Shown here: one piece after another, positions 22,892-34,520 of the stretch
Position numbering within the stretch: the first letter of the stretch is position 1
Layout: every line of letters starts with the position of its first letter
NCBI RefSeq assembly: GCF_040712315.1
Contig: NC_134016.1
Span: 2,767,501-2,831,500 of the forward strand
Length of the DNA: 64,000 nt
Source of the DNA: Castanea sativa
Lineage: Eukaryota > Streptophyta > Magnoliopsida > Fagales > Fagaceae
Reading direction: 5' to 3'
The notes under the pieces: model-generated
Seen by the model: the letters and a program-made list of their open reading frames with translations, nothing else
Database searches by the model: none
Told to the model about the DNA's origin: nothing
Program-made: the position numbers and the translations under genes

Positions 22892-23184
22892 ATCTCCATC
22901 AAAGAATGGAATTTTCTTGTAGTTAGGAGTGCGTCTTTGAATATAATGGTCATTGTCATTGTGAGATGTTTTCTAGCAAGAAGAGTAGTAATCTTTTGCT
23001 TGACTTCACTTATAATTTGTTGACTCTTTTCACAAAATTGGTGATTCTCATTACGAAAATTAAGGAACTCAACTCTAGTGAGGATTGGGTTGTTGATGTC
23101 GTCACCGCCGTCCTTGTTGTGGTGGTCACCGTCTTGGCAGTTAGCCAACAGACCAAGGTAAGTCAAGGCTCTGATACCAACTAA

Positions 23185-23593
23185 TGTCGTGGAAGCTTGA
23201 AGAAAACACACACAATGCTCTCTTTGATGGACAGAAACTAAACTGTTAGTTCCTGGGTAGTAAACCTCGAATCTACGAGGGGTTTTTTGAATGTTCGAGG
23301 TGATAAACTGGAATCCCCCAGAGAAAGAATTTGACAAAAAGTTTGTATTTTTATTAATCTCAAAACTGAATTGTCTTTAGAGGCTACAATGCTTTTAAAT
23401 AGTAAAAACAAAACCAAGGGCAACTAGAAACCCTAAGGCGGCTACGAAAGCATATAAAACTCTAATTTGACTAAAAAAAATTAAAAGCACCTACAAAGAA
23501 AGAAATAAATTACCTAAACCTAAAATAAGAAAAAATTACATAAAAAGACTAAAATTAGATAATCATAACATTTGTAGAAACTGTCCTACATCA
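23185..23593 (-). repeat. 5' LTR of the gag-only element
   Basis: 409 bp. On the minus strand it is followed directly by the TGGTATCAGAGC primer site. Confidence 0.92.
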
Positions 23594-23598
23594 GATGT

Positions 23599-24140
23599 TA
23601 AATTCTGTTGAATGTGCCATATACCAACCTGTGGCCATATTTGGCTTGACTTACATAAAGTGGATAGAATAAGTTTATTTATAAGGGTAACACTTGAATA
23701 CAGTATTTTAGTTTAAGTATTGTAGGTGCTGTAGCTTGGGAATTTTCAATTAAATTCAACCAGCTAGCCATGGAAGCTGTAATTATACTCAAGGAAGTGC
23801 ATTGGCCAAAAGTCCCATGGTTGTGCTACATTGTCGTATACGTAATATGGTCGAATTTATTTATAGAACCAAAGATATAATGTCTTAAGGAAATCTACCA
23901 AGTTTTGCCTTATCTATATAATTACAAAACATGTTTCAAAAGCATCCACTATAAAACTTCAAAAAATTCAATTCCTTTCGTATATCTATCTTCCTTATGC
24001 AATTTGATTTTTCATGAAATTTGAATGATCCATAATGGAGCATAAGGATGCAGGGGAAAACTAGATGTAACTTATGTATGCAACAAAAGAAGCTTCAATA
24101 TGTTTATTTAGAGGAGCCATTTTTTAATTTGCTTCCCAAA
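23599..24140. repeat. Continuation of the segmental duplication
   Basis: 23599-23700 resembles 13275-13380 and 55480-55570 (the 'ccaacatgtga...ggccatatttggc' region). 23930-24140 resembles 17280-17490 (the 'ttcatgaaatttgaat' and 'agcttcaa(c/t)atgt' region). No coding signal. Confidence 0.65.
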
Positions 24141-24346
24141 CAAGCCATCAAGGTGCAGCCTAAGTGGTTGGAAGCTTGGGGTGAGCTATAGACCCTAGCA
24201 TCTTAGGTTCAATCTTCCCTAACAATTCTTTTGAATTACTTGATACATGGCTCTGGTGGGTGGGAATGTGTATCCATAGTTTACTCCCTAAGAATGGGTC
24301 CAAAGGGTCTTGCTTTGGTGAGGTTCTACGTCAATTAAAAAAAAAA
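24141..24346 (+). mobile_element. SINE-like insertion
   Basis: About 206 bp, absent from the otherwise matching text at 17478-17490 ('gcttcccaaatggaa'). It has a box-B-like GGTTCAATC at 24206-24214 and ends in an A run. The flanks (cttcccaaa / tcctaaatg) are a poor target duplication. The promoter boxes are degenerate, so the SINE assignment is tentative. Confidence 0.5.
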
Positions 24347-24865
24347 TCCTAAATGGAAATGTATATGAGAGCAAACCCAGCGTATTTATGGTGGCATTAT
24401 GCCCAGTGGGCAAAATACTCAGCAGCCTATAATGATAATTGATCCATACTGTTCAAAATACATAATGTATAAGCATGGCCTTCAGTATCTTTGCAAACCC
24501 TCACATGTTGAACCAGACATATGCATATGATAGAATAGATGAGTAAAATAAAAAGCTGAAATGCATAAGAGATATACTATACATAATGACACTAGTTCCC
24601 TTTTGACGTCCCGTTTTGAAATCTGATTTCTTCAAAGTACTATTTTTTAAAACTTCCTTTTTCTTTTAGAAACAGCTCTTTCAAATGGTTCATTTTCAAA
24701 AAGCTAAAGAAGTAAGTTGTAGGAAATAGGTACTAAATCATATATAAGAATTTGAACCATGGTTTTCCTAATAATGAAAAACAAGATATACTATTGTGTT
24801 ATGAGGTAAATAATCTCAAATTCTTTAATTATTACATACAACAAGTTAATCTATATCTATCTATA

Positions 24866-25031
24866 CAAGTGGGTTCCAGTTAGCTCAACTGGTAAAGTCT
24901 TTGATGGTTGTATAAGAGTTCTGGGGTTCAATCCTTGCCTACACCAAAAATTGATTGATATCTTAGTTTGATGATAAAGAACTGTCATCAGGAGCGGACG
25001 ACATAGGTTGAAACTTTCTAAAATAAAAAAA
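24866..25031 (+). mobile_element. tRNA-derived SINE (Au-like)
   Basis: About 166 bp bounded by a perfect 13-bp target duplication ATATCTATCTATA (24853-24865 and 25032-25044). Box A-like TAGCTCAACTGG lies at 24881-24892 and box B GGGTTCAATCC at 24924-24934. The body contains 'tgatgataaagaactgtcat' and 'ggagcggacg', with an A-rich tail. The head resembles a tRNA, but no cloverleaf can be completed. The match to the Au SINE family is from memory. Confidence 0.85.
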
Positions 25032-25066
25032 ATATCTATCTATATCCATACCAATATTATTTATAT

Positions 25067-25746
25067 TGTACTGGGGAAAGGCACTGGGCCCATTGGGCCT
25101 TGAACCCCAGCCTTGTGATAATGTATGAGACAGGACCCCAGGCCTGTTGGGCCATGGACCCTTATCTTGAATTACAACACCTGACTCAATCCCCATTGTA
25201 TCAACGACCTCGGTCCGAACATACCTCAGTGCCCAGCGAAACCCCTCCTGAGGATGCTATTTCTCGGGGATACAAGATCCCAGCAGTTCAATATTGCCTT
25301 GGGAAGTATCACCGCCGAACAACCTTTTGGAAGCAGGAACCAGTTCCAATGCCATTGCCACAGTCCCCAACGGAACCTCCACTAAGACCACTTTGAAGCG
25401 ATGGAATTGGACCCCCATCCCCACTAATAGTCAAGAATAATCATGATTCTCCACTCATCTCAGGCTATAAATAGAAGGAAATAATGAGGAATAGAGGTTG
25501 GCAATTCTGGAGAAAGAGAGAGTGAGAACTGGTAAAAAGAATCGATCAGGTCAAGAAAGGAGAGTGACATCGTGAGAAAAGGGTTTGGGTCACTGAGCAT
25601 AGGACCACCCATAGTAGGAAACTCAAAAACCCACAATACAAATAGATTGTGAGCCCATTAACCATTGATTTTTGGCCCGCACATATATTTAAAAGCGAAA
25701 GTGTAACATTATTGTTGCTACGTTTCGATTGAGCCACATCAGTGCC
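25067..25746 (+). mobile_element. Probable solo LTR
   Basis: A GC-richer island of about 680 bp in AT-rich DNA, flanked by TATAT on both sides (25062-25066 and 25747-25751). It starts TGTACTGGGG. It has a TATA box 'tataaata' at 25466-25473 after a promoter-like stretch and ends in a 'cgtttcgattgagccaca' type region. The expected terminal CA is not exact (the end reads CC), so the right border is uncertain. No matching partner LTR or internal region lies in the window. Confidence 0.6.
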
Positions 25747-25751
25747 TATAT

Positions 25752-26477
25752 TATCATTTTCTTTCCATTATTTCTTTAAAAAAATATTTATATAAATATT
25801 AATATATGTAATAATGCATTATGCCTTTACTCCATCCTAAAACTAATTATAACTTATCAATCATGATATGACCATCAATTTTCACTAACTTGTATTTGCA
25901 CATTCTTGAACCTAAATGTAACTATAATAGAAAATACATGTAATACAAATACCCAGAATGGAGACATCATTTATTTATTTTTAGTTTATAGTCACTTAAA
26001 AAAAAAAAATCTCATTCCATAATTGTATTCATATATGTATGCTAATATAGTATTCAATGTCAAATTGTCTAGTTCTGCTCCTACTTAGAGAACCATATGT
26101 CATTTTTAATAACTTCAAGAGATAGAGATAATAAAGGCCAAATGTTTTTTTTTTTCCCATTCTTTTTGGTTTTGTATTAAATATTACATGTAAGTGGTTT
26201 TCATGATATGCTTTTTGGTGGTGTACCAACTTTCTCTACATGTAACTAAATTCGACTTGAATAAAACCTTCAACAGGCACATAGAATCATAAAATTATGC
26301 ATAATAATTTAGTTAAAAATATTAATGTGATAAAAACTTTGATTGATGTTACTTTAACAACAAACCACTTCCATCATGTTGGAATACATTACTTATCACA
26401 TATTATGGTTTTACATCACTTTATTATTATAATTATTATTAATTTTTTGAGTTATGTTTACTAGTTATTGTTTGGCA
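25752..26477. other. AT-rich spacer
   Basis: Non-coding on both strands, with homopolymer runs. I see no recognisable element. Confidence 0.6.
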
Positions 26478-26632
26478 TTAGGTCCAATTTGTCCATTTCG
26501 GTCCAATTCGGTTAATTTTGGTTCATTCAGTCCAATTTGGTCTATTTCGTCCACTTTGGTCAATTAGGTCCAGTTCGGTCCATTAGGTCTATCCTGATCT
26601 ATTAAGTTCATTTTGGTCCACTCTAGTGTACT
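26478..26632. repeat. Degenerate GGTCCA/TTTGGTC short tandem array
   Basis: About a dozen imperfect units of roughly 11-13 bp built on 'ggtccaattcggt' / 'ggtccattaggtc', with drifting thymine-rich spacers. It does not encode a protein in any frame. Confidence 0.8.
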
Positions 26633-27229
26633 TACTTGAAAATTGGAGATGATAGGTTTGGGTTAACAGTGCTATCAGTTATTTGAGTAATATTAATTTT
26701 GATTATTTGATAAGTTTTTATTGTTATAATAATCTCCTTAAAAAAAGAGATTTTTGAATAATAAATTTGAAACTTAAACATTTTAGTTGTACCAAAATAA
26801 ATTAGGTAAATATAATGCATAAGAACAATAGTTAAAAATATATGGACCATTTCAAAAAAGAATAAGATCAATAAAAAACACCAAAAATGATAAAATTATA
26901 TATTTTTAAAAATAGTCATAAATTTCTTTTAAAAATTATTTAATTTTTAGGGAGAACAAATTACTTATAATAAAATTTAGAAAATAAATCATACATTATA
27001 CTACATCTCAAAATAATCATATATTCTCATGTATTGCGTGAGTTTGTGACTAGTAGTCTATAACAACATTTCTTTCTCATGTCATGGTTGCAAGGCCTTC
27101 TATAAAGTGGTCCTTGTGACATCGAATAAGAAAAATAATAAGAAATGAAGTGTGGTTTATTGATTTGTTTACAGTTAATGTATATGTCAATAGAACTATA
27201 GAAGAGTAAAAGACTGTTTGTTTTGATAT
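26633..27229. other. AT-rich spacer
   Basis: I see nothing in it beyond AT-rich low-complexity DNA. Confidence 0.6.
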
Positions 27230-27425
27230 TGCAGCAGATTATCATAGATTTTCCTTGTATACAATCATCTTTACAATTTACACCATTTTAACTTGGTTCT
27301 AATTTGAATGAAGGGGAGGGGGAAAAAAAGAAGGAACTTGACAAACATCTTGGCTTTAGTCTAGCTTGGCACCTATAGCAACAAAACCATGGGTTGCCTA
27401 ACAGGAAAGCATATCTTTAAAAGAA
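27230..27425. repeat. Fragment of the segmental duplication, interrupted by a MULE
   Basis: It matches 13485-13690, 43725-43950 and 55690-55890 ('gcacctatagca', 'tgcctaacaggaaagc'). The match resumes after the MULE at 29406. Confidence 0.8.
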
Positions 27426-27922
27426 TGGTAAATTAAAAGTTAGTCCCTATCCTATGTACCATATTTCAATTTGGTCCTTAACCTTTCAATTATGTCAATT
27501 TGGTCTTTAAATTTTTCAGTACCATGTCAATTTAATCCCTGTTGTTATTATTTGGATGGAAAAAGCTTATGTGTCAAACATAACAATAAAAAATTACTTT
27601 TCATGCCACATTCACTGCTATTTGGACTGCCATATAAGCATAACTTTTATTTTAAAAAAAACAATTGTGACTAACCTCACATCCAAAAGAAAATGATAAT
27701 TTAAAATTTATTTAACATTTAAATATGTCACATCAATATTTAAATGAAAAAATCCATAATAAAAAATTTTCATATTCTTTATACTTTCTTTTAATTTTTC
27801 CTGCACTTTCCCAATAATCAAACGTACCTACATTCAAAAAAATCCAAAAAGAAAAAATACTGTACTTTAAAAAATATATATGTAGAACTTTTAATGAACT
27901 AGAGAACTTAAGAGGAGTCATG

Positions 27923-28240
27923 TTGGCCAAATACCACTATTTTTGAAAATATTTTGCAATCTACCACTATTTTTGAAATATGTAGAGATCTACCACTAAT
28001 TGGGAACTCGAGTTTGGGGAAATCGAGTTTTCCATGGTACTCGAGTTCCATGAACTCGAGTTTCATAAAAAATAGCACCGCAAATTTAAAGGCTATTTTT
28101 TCAAAGAACTCGAGTTTCTGGAACTCGAGTTACACGGCAAACTCGAGTTTTGCAAACTCGAATTTCAAAAAGGTGGTAGATTGCTAAATATTTAGTGATA
28201 GATCCATACATATTTTCCCAAACAGTGGTATATAGCCATT
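27923..28240. mobile_element. Nested MITE-like element with an ACTCGAGTT array
   Basis: The ends form an inverted pair (TTGGCCAAATACCACT against ATGGCTATATACCACT), with secondary inverted 'caatctaccac' blocks further in. The centre (28005-28167) holds six perfect copies of the palindromic nonamer core ACTCGAGTT plus two variants in about 160 bp. No target duplication could be fixed. Confidence 0.65.
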
Positions 28241-28339
28241 ATGGCCAGCCATGTTAGAACCAAGAAAAACCTCTTATAAGAAAACGTTAGCAAAAGCTTG
28301 GAGCTTGAAATTAAATCAAAGAAAAAAAAAAAACCTATT

Positions 28340-28545
28340 CTTCTAAGATCACCTAGCCAACACATGGGGAGATTTATTAGCTTCCCTACAAACCCAGTTG
28401 AAATTACATACACTGAAAGCCTCTACTAGATTACAAACTAGATCAATTGCATGAACTCCTCAATGGACAACTCTGACCTAGCCTCTGAATAAGCTATGTG
28501 TAAGCTTTAGAATCACTTTCAATAATTACTATCTCTAAGTTCTTG
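28340..28545 (-). pseudogene. RNase H-like fragment inside the MULE
   Basis: Minus strand: LAKNLEIVIIESDSKAYT, then stops, then FNWVCREANKSPHVLAR near 28410-28355. These resemble the D and final H/D-containing ends of the plant RNase H domain found in LINE ORF2 and related host proteins. The catalytic set is incomplete and frameshifted. It was either carried by the MULE or landed in it earlier. Confidence 0.5.
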
Positions 28546-29405
28546 GCTAGATCTCTCAAATTGATCCAAACCCAAACCACTCTCAAATCGACCTAAACCC
28601 AGATCAATTCCCACTACTTTCTGAGAAGCTTTTAGATCTCCCATGGTGGACTCGTTGGAGGCCGACACATATGAAATGCTCAATTTCAGCTTGGACTATG
28701 ATTGAGTTCTAACTTGCTTGTTTTGAATTTTTTTTTTTTTTTTTTTTAATAGAGAATCTTAAACTTCCTTGAAACTTACTAGGTTTTGGGGTTTCAACTA
28801 TTGTATGTGGTACTCCAAATTGGGTTGTAGTTGGCTTGAGGAGACTGGGTTGGCTATATGGATTTGATTGGGTTTCAACCACCTAAATTGGTGTTTTCAT
28901 TTCAAATAAATCTAAGATCTTTGGTTTTTTTTAGAGTTGTGGGTTTGATTATGAATGTGAATGTTTGAATATGTTTTCATTTCAGTATGTGAAGGTCATA
29001 TTTACATCAACTCAATCAAAATTTGAAAGGGTTGATTTTTGTAGGATTTGATTTTGGAGCGTGTTTGGATGCCAACAAATATTGAAAGAAAGAAAAAATG
29101 TAGATTAAGATTTTTTTTTTTAATTTTTTTTTCTTTTTCTTAAAAAATTGAGGAAGGAACATTAATATTTTATTTAATTATGATGCTAATGTGGCAATCT
29201 AGATGGAAATTTGTGACAAAAAAAACGTTTTTTATTTTGGCTGTTAGACACATCAATATTTTTCATCCATCATTTAACGGTAGGGACCATTTTGACATAG
29301 TACGAAAATGTTAGGGACCAAATTGACACAATTGAAATGATAGAGACCAAATTAAAATATGGTATAAAAGATAAAGACCAACTTTATAATTTACCCTTAA
29401 AAGAA

Positions 29406-31185
29406 CTAAAAAAAAAATCCATAGTTAGAAAACCATTGATTAAGTAAATTGTACACCTCTAGCAATTAATATGAATCAAAATTTCAAATTCTTTAAATTT
29501 TATGTTTGTTTCAAACGAAGTAACTTCCTGGTAGAAGATGAAATTGAATACAACCCATGATACTTTTTTTTATTCTCCTTTTGTGAAAATGACTTGCTTT
29601 GACTGATGGGCGTACACAAAAGATTTATGCTTGATAATTTTTTACCTATTGACTATGATATTTAGCCATCAAAGTTAGCAAACAATATTAAAGGGGTAAT
29701 TAATAATAGTAACTAAAGGTTAACCATTCACTAGCTTTAGGTCTAAGGATAGTTAAAAGGTTAGCGGAGAACTATTCAAAGGCACATATAATTAAACATT
29801 CTTAAGTATTCTTCCCAAGCTTTGAATGTAAGACCAAATGTGATTTCCAAAACCTTTCCCCTTAACCAAAAGAAAACAATAAACATTCTTAGAGTCACCT
29901 CTGATTAAAAATTCTCAAACCATTTCCCCTAATGTTATTTTTGGCTTTTTTCAACTTTTTTTTTTTTCCTTTCCCTCAACTTGAATAAAAAAAAGGTTAT
30001 GACTTTCAAGTAAAGGAAAGCGCAAGTTATGAATGTCATAAAAGTGTGTCTATTTACTTCTTAAAAAAGACTATTTTGAGACGTGGTGAATTGGAGTAAT
30101 CCAATATACATCCATCCCACACATGGATTAGGATATCAAAGAGTAGAGTGGTCAATTTCTTAAGTTCCAAGAAGTAGCTAGACCTCTATGCAAAGATCTA
30201 ATATATATAAACATGGAGGGTTCAGCATTAGGGTTTGGTGAATGGAACGGGTTAGGCACCAAAAATTGTTTAATTTGAAGACCAGCCTCTATTAGGAAAA
30301 ATAGCCAATTAATTCAACACACAATGGAATTATTTTCTTTTTCCCTCTTTGTGAAAATTCGATGGGTACTTCAAATAAACTAGCAAAACATAATAACCAA
30401 TATTTGTAGTAAAAAAAAAAAAGTTTAGAAACAACCCACAATCAAGACACCAAATTTTTACGTGGAAAACCCTTTAATGGGAAGGGAAAAACCACGGGAC
30501 CTAGTCCAGTAAAATCTTCTACTATAGAATAATGTGTTTACAACAGTCTTTCTACAACAAATGCTAGAGTCTACAAAAAAAAAAAAAAAAACAAAAACAA
30601 AAAAACAAAATGAAGAAATAAAAGGCCATTCTTGGATTACAACAATAACAATAACAACTAAAAAAGATCTCACGAAGTGGGTCCTACCATCCGTGCAAAT
30701 GGAGAGGGATTTCAAGCAACAACACTAGTCAACACGAGGCTTTCTTTGTCAGGAACAACATTCTAAAATTTCATCAAAATCGGAGTTGACCTTCCAATTT
30801 TGGCTTGAAAGTAGCTGGTTTTGTAGAAAATTTTTCTGAAATCTTCAACTCTAACAAGCAGATCAGAGTTTAATATTAATATGAACAAGAAAACATAAGG
30901 GGAAGAGATAATTCAAGAACAGTACAAACAGAGCTAAAATTCAAAGATACACAAAAGCTATGCAGTAAAATATGTTAAAAAAATATGAATTAAAGGTTTG
31001 ACACTAGACTCTTTGGATATCATTGGCAATATATATAAAGCAAACAAGTGAAAGCAAAGTGGAGAACAAATCATGAACATTTAGTTGACTTCAAAGTGAA
31101 ACATCAAGCAGACACAAGGAGGTTTGAGAGAGCAAACCAAATTTAAATGATTTTGACCTTGGAGTAGGATGTATCAAAGGTTTAT
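29406..31185. repeat. Duplicated segment remnants and unclassified repeat
   Basis: 29406-29700 continues the match to 13700-14000. About 30420-30560 holds 'tttttacgtggaaaacc' and 'ccacgggacctagtcca', a signature I associate with old LTR elements, but no borders were found. Otherwise AT-rich with no gene. Confidence 0.5.
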
Positions 31186-31189
31186 CTTA

Positions 31190-33010
31190 TTCACTAGAAC
31201 ATGAGCAATCTTAGACCATTTTGTGCTAAACTAAAAGACCTCTAATTTGGGACAATGAAAGATCACCGGTACTTGTAATTTTGTAACACAATGACACTTA
31301 CACCACTATAGAGGATATTCTCACTATTCAGTTTTGTATTTTTCAAATAAGTTACTGTAGTGTGTTCAATGTAGATGAAGAGTAGAAAAGAAAACTAAGC
31401 CATCCAAATATATAATAGCCTATTTTTCACTGTTGACATGTTATTGACTAGGCAAAGATAAGTGTAAAAATAACTAACAAAAAAACACAGTTTCTCAAGC
31501 ATTATGTTATGAAAAGAAAATGTATTAGTAAAAAGGAGAGATGAAGTACCTAGACTTGTTCCAAATAGATTTCAGCTATCCTCCCAGTTGAAAATAACTG
31601 TCAAATAGCCGTTCAAAAACATGATGCCCAAATGTGTTAATAACTTAATGAAAGTGAGTATATCAGTCAAGAAATACGAGATCACTTATTTTCATATATT
31701 TTAAAAACTATACTAGATCACTTATGAAACACATATATTTGGTATTTGGTTTCAAAGATAAATAAATAAAGAAGAGAGTAGGAAGTCAGCTTGTGAGGTG
31801 TTTATCACTTGCTTTCTATGATGTCTGTATTATTTCAATTTAGGCAATCTTAGAACACAAGATACCCTTTCCCTTGGCATATCATTCTTTTACATGAGGG
31901 CAACTACAAATCAGCAACATCTGTAATTTGGTGAAGAGGTTAAGAAATACGGTGTGGCAATAGGGAACACCTAACATAATTCAAAAGTGAAACATTAGAC
32001 AAAAGGAAATTTGAGAGAAAAATCCAGTTTTTGATTTTTTTTTTTTTTTTAAGCTTACATTAGGATTCAAAAGTTTATCTGGATGTTCAAAACAAGGGAA
32101 ATCTTGTTTAACTTTGTGCTGAAGTGCACCTCTAATTGGGATATGAAGGATAACAGGCATTTGTAAGTAGTATAAAAAATTTAACCTAGAGAAAAGGGAG
32201 GAATCTTAGTAGGTTTTGTTGGAAGAGGTGAGGGGGGAGGGAGGGCAGCCTTCAAATTAGAGTTAAAGTAACTGAAACTATTTGTGCATAAGTGGACCTC
32301 AATTCTCTCAGTTAAAAAAAGAGTAACAACTATCCCTGCAGAGACATCATTCGCAAATTTGTGACTAACTTCAAGAAAGTGGAATATGTTAGGAAAGAAA
32401 GCAGATATTTTAGTAATATGAAAAAAAAGAATTGAAGAAGGGAATGGTAGGAAGTCTGTTTTAGATTGACTTACCAGTGGATTTCTATGACGTAATATGA
32501 ACAAATTCTCTATTTGTATTAAATATGGACAATCTTGGACCACCCTTGCTCTTTTCAGTTTTCCCTTGGCACATCCTTCCTTTTAATGGGGAACAATAAA
32601 AAATCTGCAGTTTCCGCTATATGGTGAGGCATTGTATCAGCTTTTTGCAATCAAATTACTATAAGCAGGCCTTGAAAAGAACCTTCCTTTTCCGAATAGA
32701 GCAAAATATTAGCACTATTAGTACAAAAAATTACTTTAATTCCACAATAGCTAAAGAAATCTTTTACCATGTACAAAGCGTGATTCTATGTTATGTTGAG
32801 TCTAAATAACAATTCAACAGCACTAAACAAGACAAACACAAAAGATTCATGAGTTCACCATTTTATATATTGTGTGGCCAGGTATATCTGTAACATTTGG
32901 CGAAATTATTTTCTTAGTGCAAATTTAGGACCACCTGGCTCTTTCCCTTCACACATCCTTCCTTTAGAATGGGGACAATAAATGCTTTGCAGTTTCTGCA
33001 AAATGATGAG
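31190..33010 (-). pseudogene. Array of CNL C-terminal modules 3' of the intact CNL
   Basis: Five minus-strand modules lie at about 32995-32920, 32640-32525, 32165-32085, 31935-31845 and 31285-31195. Each has a last-LRR motif and a tail resembling the end of the intact CNL, for example FTKLQMLLICSCPH then AKGKGILCSKIA (31.9 kb), KEQGWSKIVHI (32.5 kb) and VIFHCPKLEVF then TKWSKIAHVL (31.2 kb). Each carries stops or shifts. They lie downstream of the intact gene on its own strand, so they could in principle be included in its 3' transcript. Spacing is irregular (250-650 bp). Confidence 0.65.
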
Positions 33011-34424
33011 ACATTGTGCAGGTACAAATGCATCAAATTTTCACAATCATAAGTAGTGTATGCAGGACATAAAAGATCCAACATTTTTCTACTAGAGCAG
33101 AGTCTTAGGGTCATCAGTAATAGATAAATTGGTTTTAATTCCACAAGTACCAAAAGATCTTTCTGCTATGGTCAAAGCATGATACTATTTATTATTATTA
33201 TTATTATGAATTTCAAAGCTCAAAGCATGAGACTATGCCATGAATATTCTGAATAACTTATCAAATATGAGAAACAACCCAGCAGAATAAAACTAGGCAA
33301 ACACAAAAGATTCATGAGTTCACCATTAAAAATTGTATGTGGACAGGTATTAACACCCAAAAAAGTTTGGGGAATATATTTTCTCAAGGTAAATATCTAA
33401 TCAAATCTCCACAGAATGAAAGAGTATATTCTTGAACCCAAAGTGAAGAACAATCTTGTCAAGCCTTTAGAAAATGAAAAAGTGGGAAGATTTTATGTAA
33501 TGAAAGTTTCAAATGAAAGTATCACTCTAAAATCAAGAAAGAGAATAAGGGTAAAGCTTTTGTCTAGTGCACTGGATGCAAGCCAATCCAAAGAATAATA
33601 GTTTCTTCTTGACTTGGAAAATTCCTACACTTTAGACATGGCTCTTAAAATCTAAAATTCTCTGTTTAATTCGATGGATTTAAAATCTTTCAAAATGAAA
33701 GGCTTAATGTATATATTTGGCTAACCCAGACTAAGTTGTTGAGATCCATGGCCAACCCCAAAAATTTAAGACTAAGGCTTTGCTGTTGTGTTGGAAGGCT
33801 TAATGCATGGCAATGACTAAATGATCAAATTTGAATCACAAAAAATTAGTGAAACCACTTTATCATTTTTAAGGAGTGAAAACAGAGGAGAAAAGAACAA
33901 GGTTGGTGGTGACTTGGCAGGTTAGATGGTTAATTGTAATGCATATTTGCATTATAATGATACTATCTCAAGATATAGATTTCATAAAGGCTCTCCCCAA
34001 TTTAATCATGCTAGAATAATATTATGTAAAATAAATAAATAAAGAAAAAAAACAATGGATAAACAATTTTTTCTTTTTGTTTTGTTAGGTAACAGGTGAA
34101 TAAATATTGTGAGAAATGTGAGGGGGAAGAAAGATTAGAGAAAACTTACCAGCTCTTATGAGTTATGAACTTTCCGTTTTCCTGGAGCCGAACACAATAG
34201 GTATGCCATCCCCACTGCTTACACATTATGGTAAAAATCTGAGAGAGTTAAAATTCAGGGAAATTTATGTTGATACTTGATTTAAATCAAATGAGGTTAT
34301 CATATCAGATAAAAAGAAGAGAAGAGTATAGAAGGTATGACTAAACTTACCACTTATCACTTTTGATATTTAATAATCTATATGAGCTTTGAAGTGCATA
34401 TTGTTTGACAATGTTGCCACTCAT
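33011..34424. other. Spacer 3' of the CNL, with a flank shared with copy A
   Basis: 33290-33360 matches 17128-17195 and 32826-32890. A 60-codon plus-strand frame at 33416-33598 (MKEYILEPKVKNNLVKPL...) is not recognised and is unsupported. The rest is AT-rich. Confidence 0.5.
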
Positions 34425-34520
34425 CTGTCTTGGACCAGTCTGTGCTACGACCCTTCAATATATTTTCCGTCAATTTCAGACCACTCTGTGCTAGTGTGTA
34501 AATCGGGGTGAGCTTGTAAT
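34425..34520 (-). pseudogene. Two more CNL tail modules directly 3' of the CNL
   Basis: Minus strand: HPDLHTSTEWSEIDG and GRSTDWSKTDEW, about 45 bp apart. They resemble the CPKLEERC...EWPKIAHI tail of the gene that ends 160 bp away. They belong to the same module family as 31190-33010. Confidence 0.55.

Larger units (their letters stand above)
21598..23593 (-). mobile_element. Short gag-only LTR retrotransposon (TR-GAG type)
   Basis: A 1,996-bp element flanked by an exact 5-bp duplication GATGT (21593-21597 and 23594-23598). The related segment near 13270 reads 'gatgatgttaaatt' without it, confirming the empty site. LTRs lie at 21598-22004 and 23185-23593. On the minus strand the 5' LTR is followed by TTGGTATCAGAGCC, the initiator Met-tRNA primer site, and the 3' LTR is preceded by an AAGTGGAGGGGTT polypurine tract. 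Between them there is only a gag-like frame, with no room for pol. It would depend on another element for its enzymes. Confidence 0.92.
27426..29396. mobile_element. Mutator-like element (MULE), non-autonomous
   Basis: 1,971 bp flanked by an exact 9-bp duplication TTAAAAGAA (27417-27425 and 29397-29405), the usual Mutator length. Its ends are inverted repeats of about 130 bp: TGGTAAATTAAAAGTTAGTC against the inverse GGGTAAATTATAAAGTTGGT, with shared 'tcaatttggtc' blocks. No transposase is present. It contains a nested palindromic element and a decayed RNase H-like fragment. The site without it is preserved in other copies of the duplicated segment. Confidence 0.88.

Noticed and set aside
22699..23337. 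212-codon minus-strand frame in the gag-only element
   Set aside because: It overlaps the gag frame in another phase and runs into the LTR; it has no gag motifs.
24866..24945. A possible tRNA gene
   Set aside because: A and B boxes are present but no cloverleaf can be formed, and the unit is bounded by a 13-bp target duplication and an A tail, so it is a SINE.
30458..30728. Small frames near 'acgtggaaaacc' as a gene
   Set aside because: They consist of A/T runs and a repeat signature; no domain or start context.
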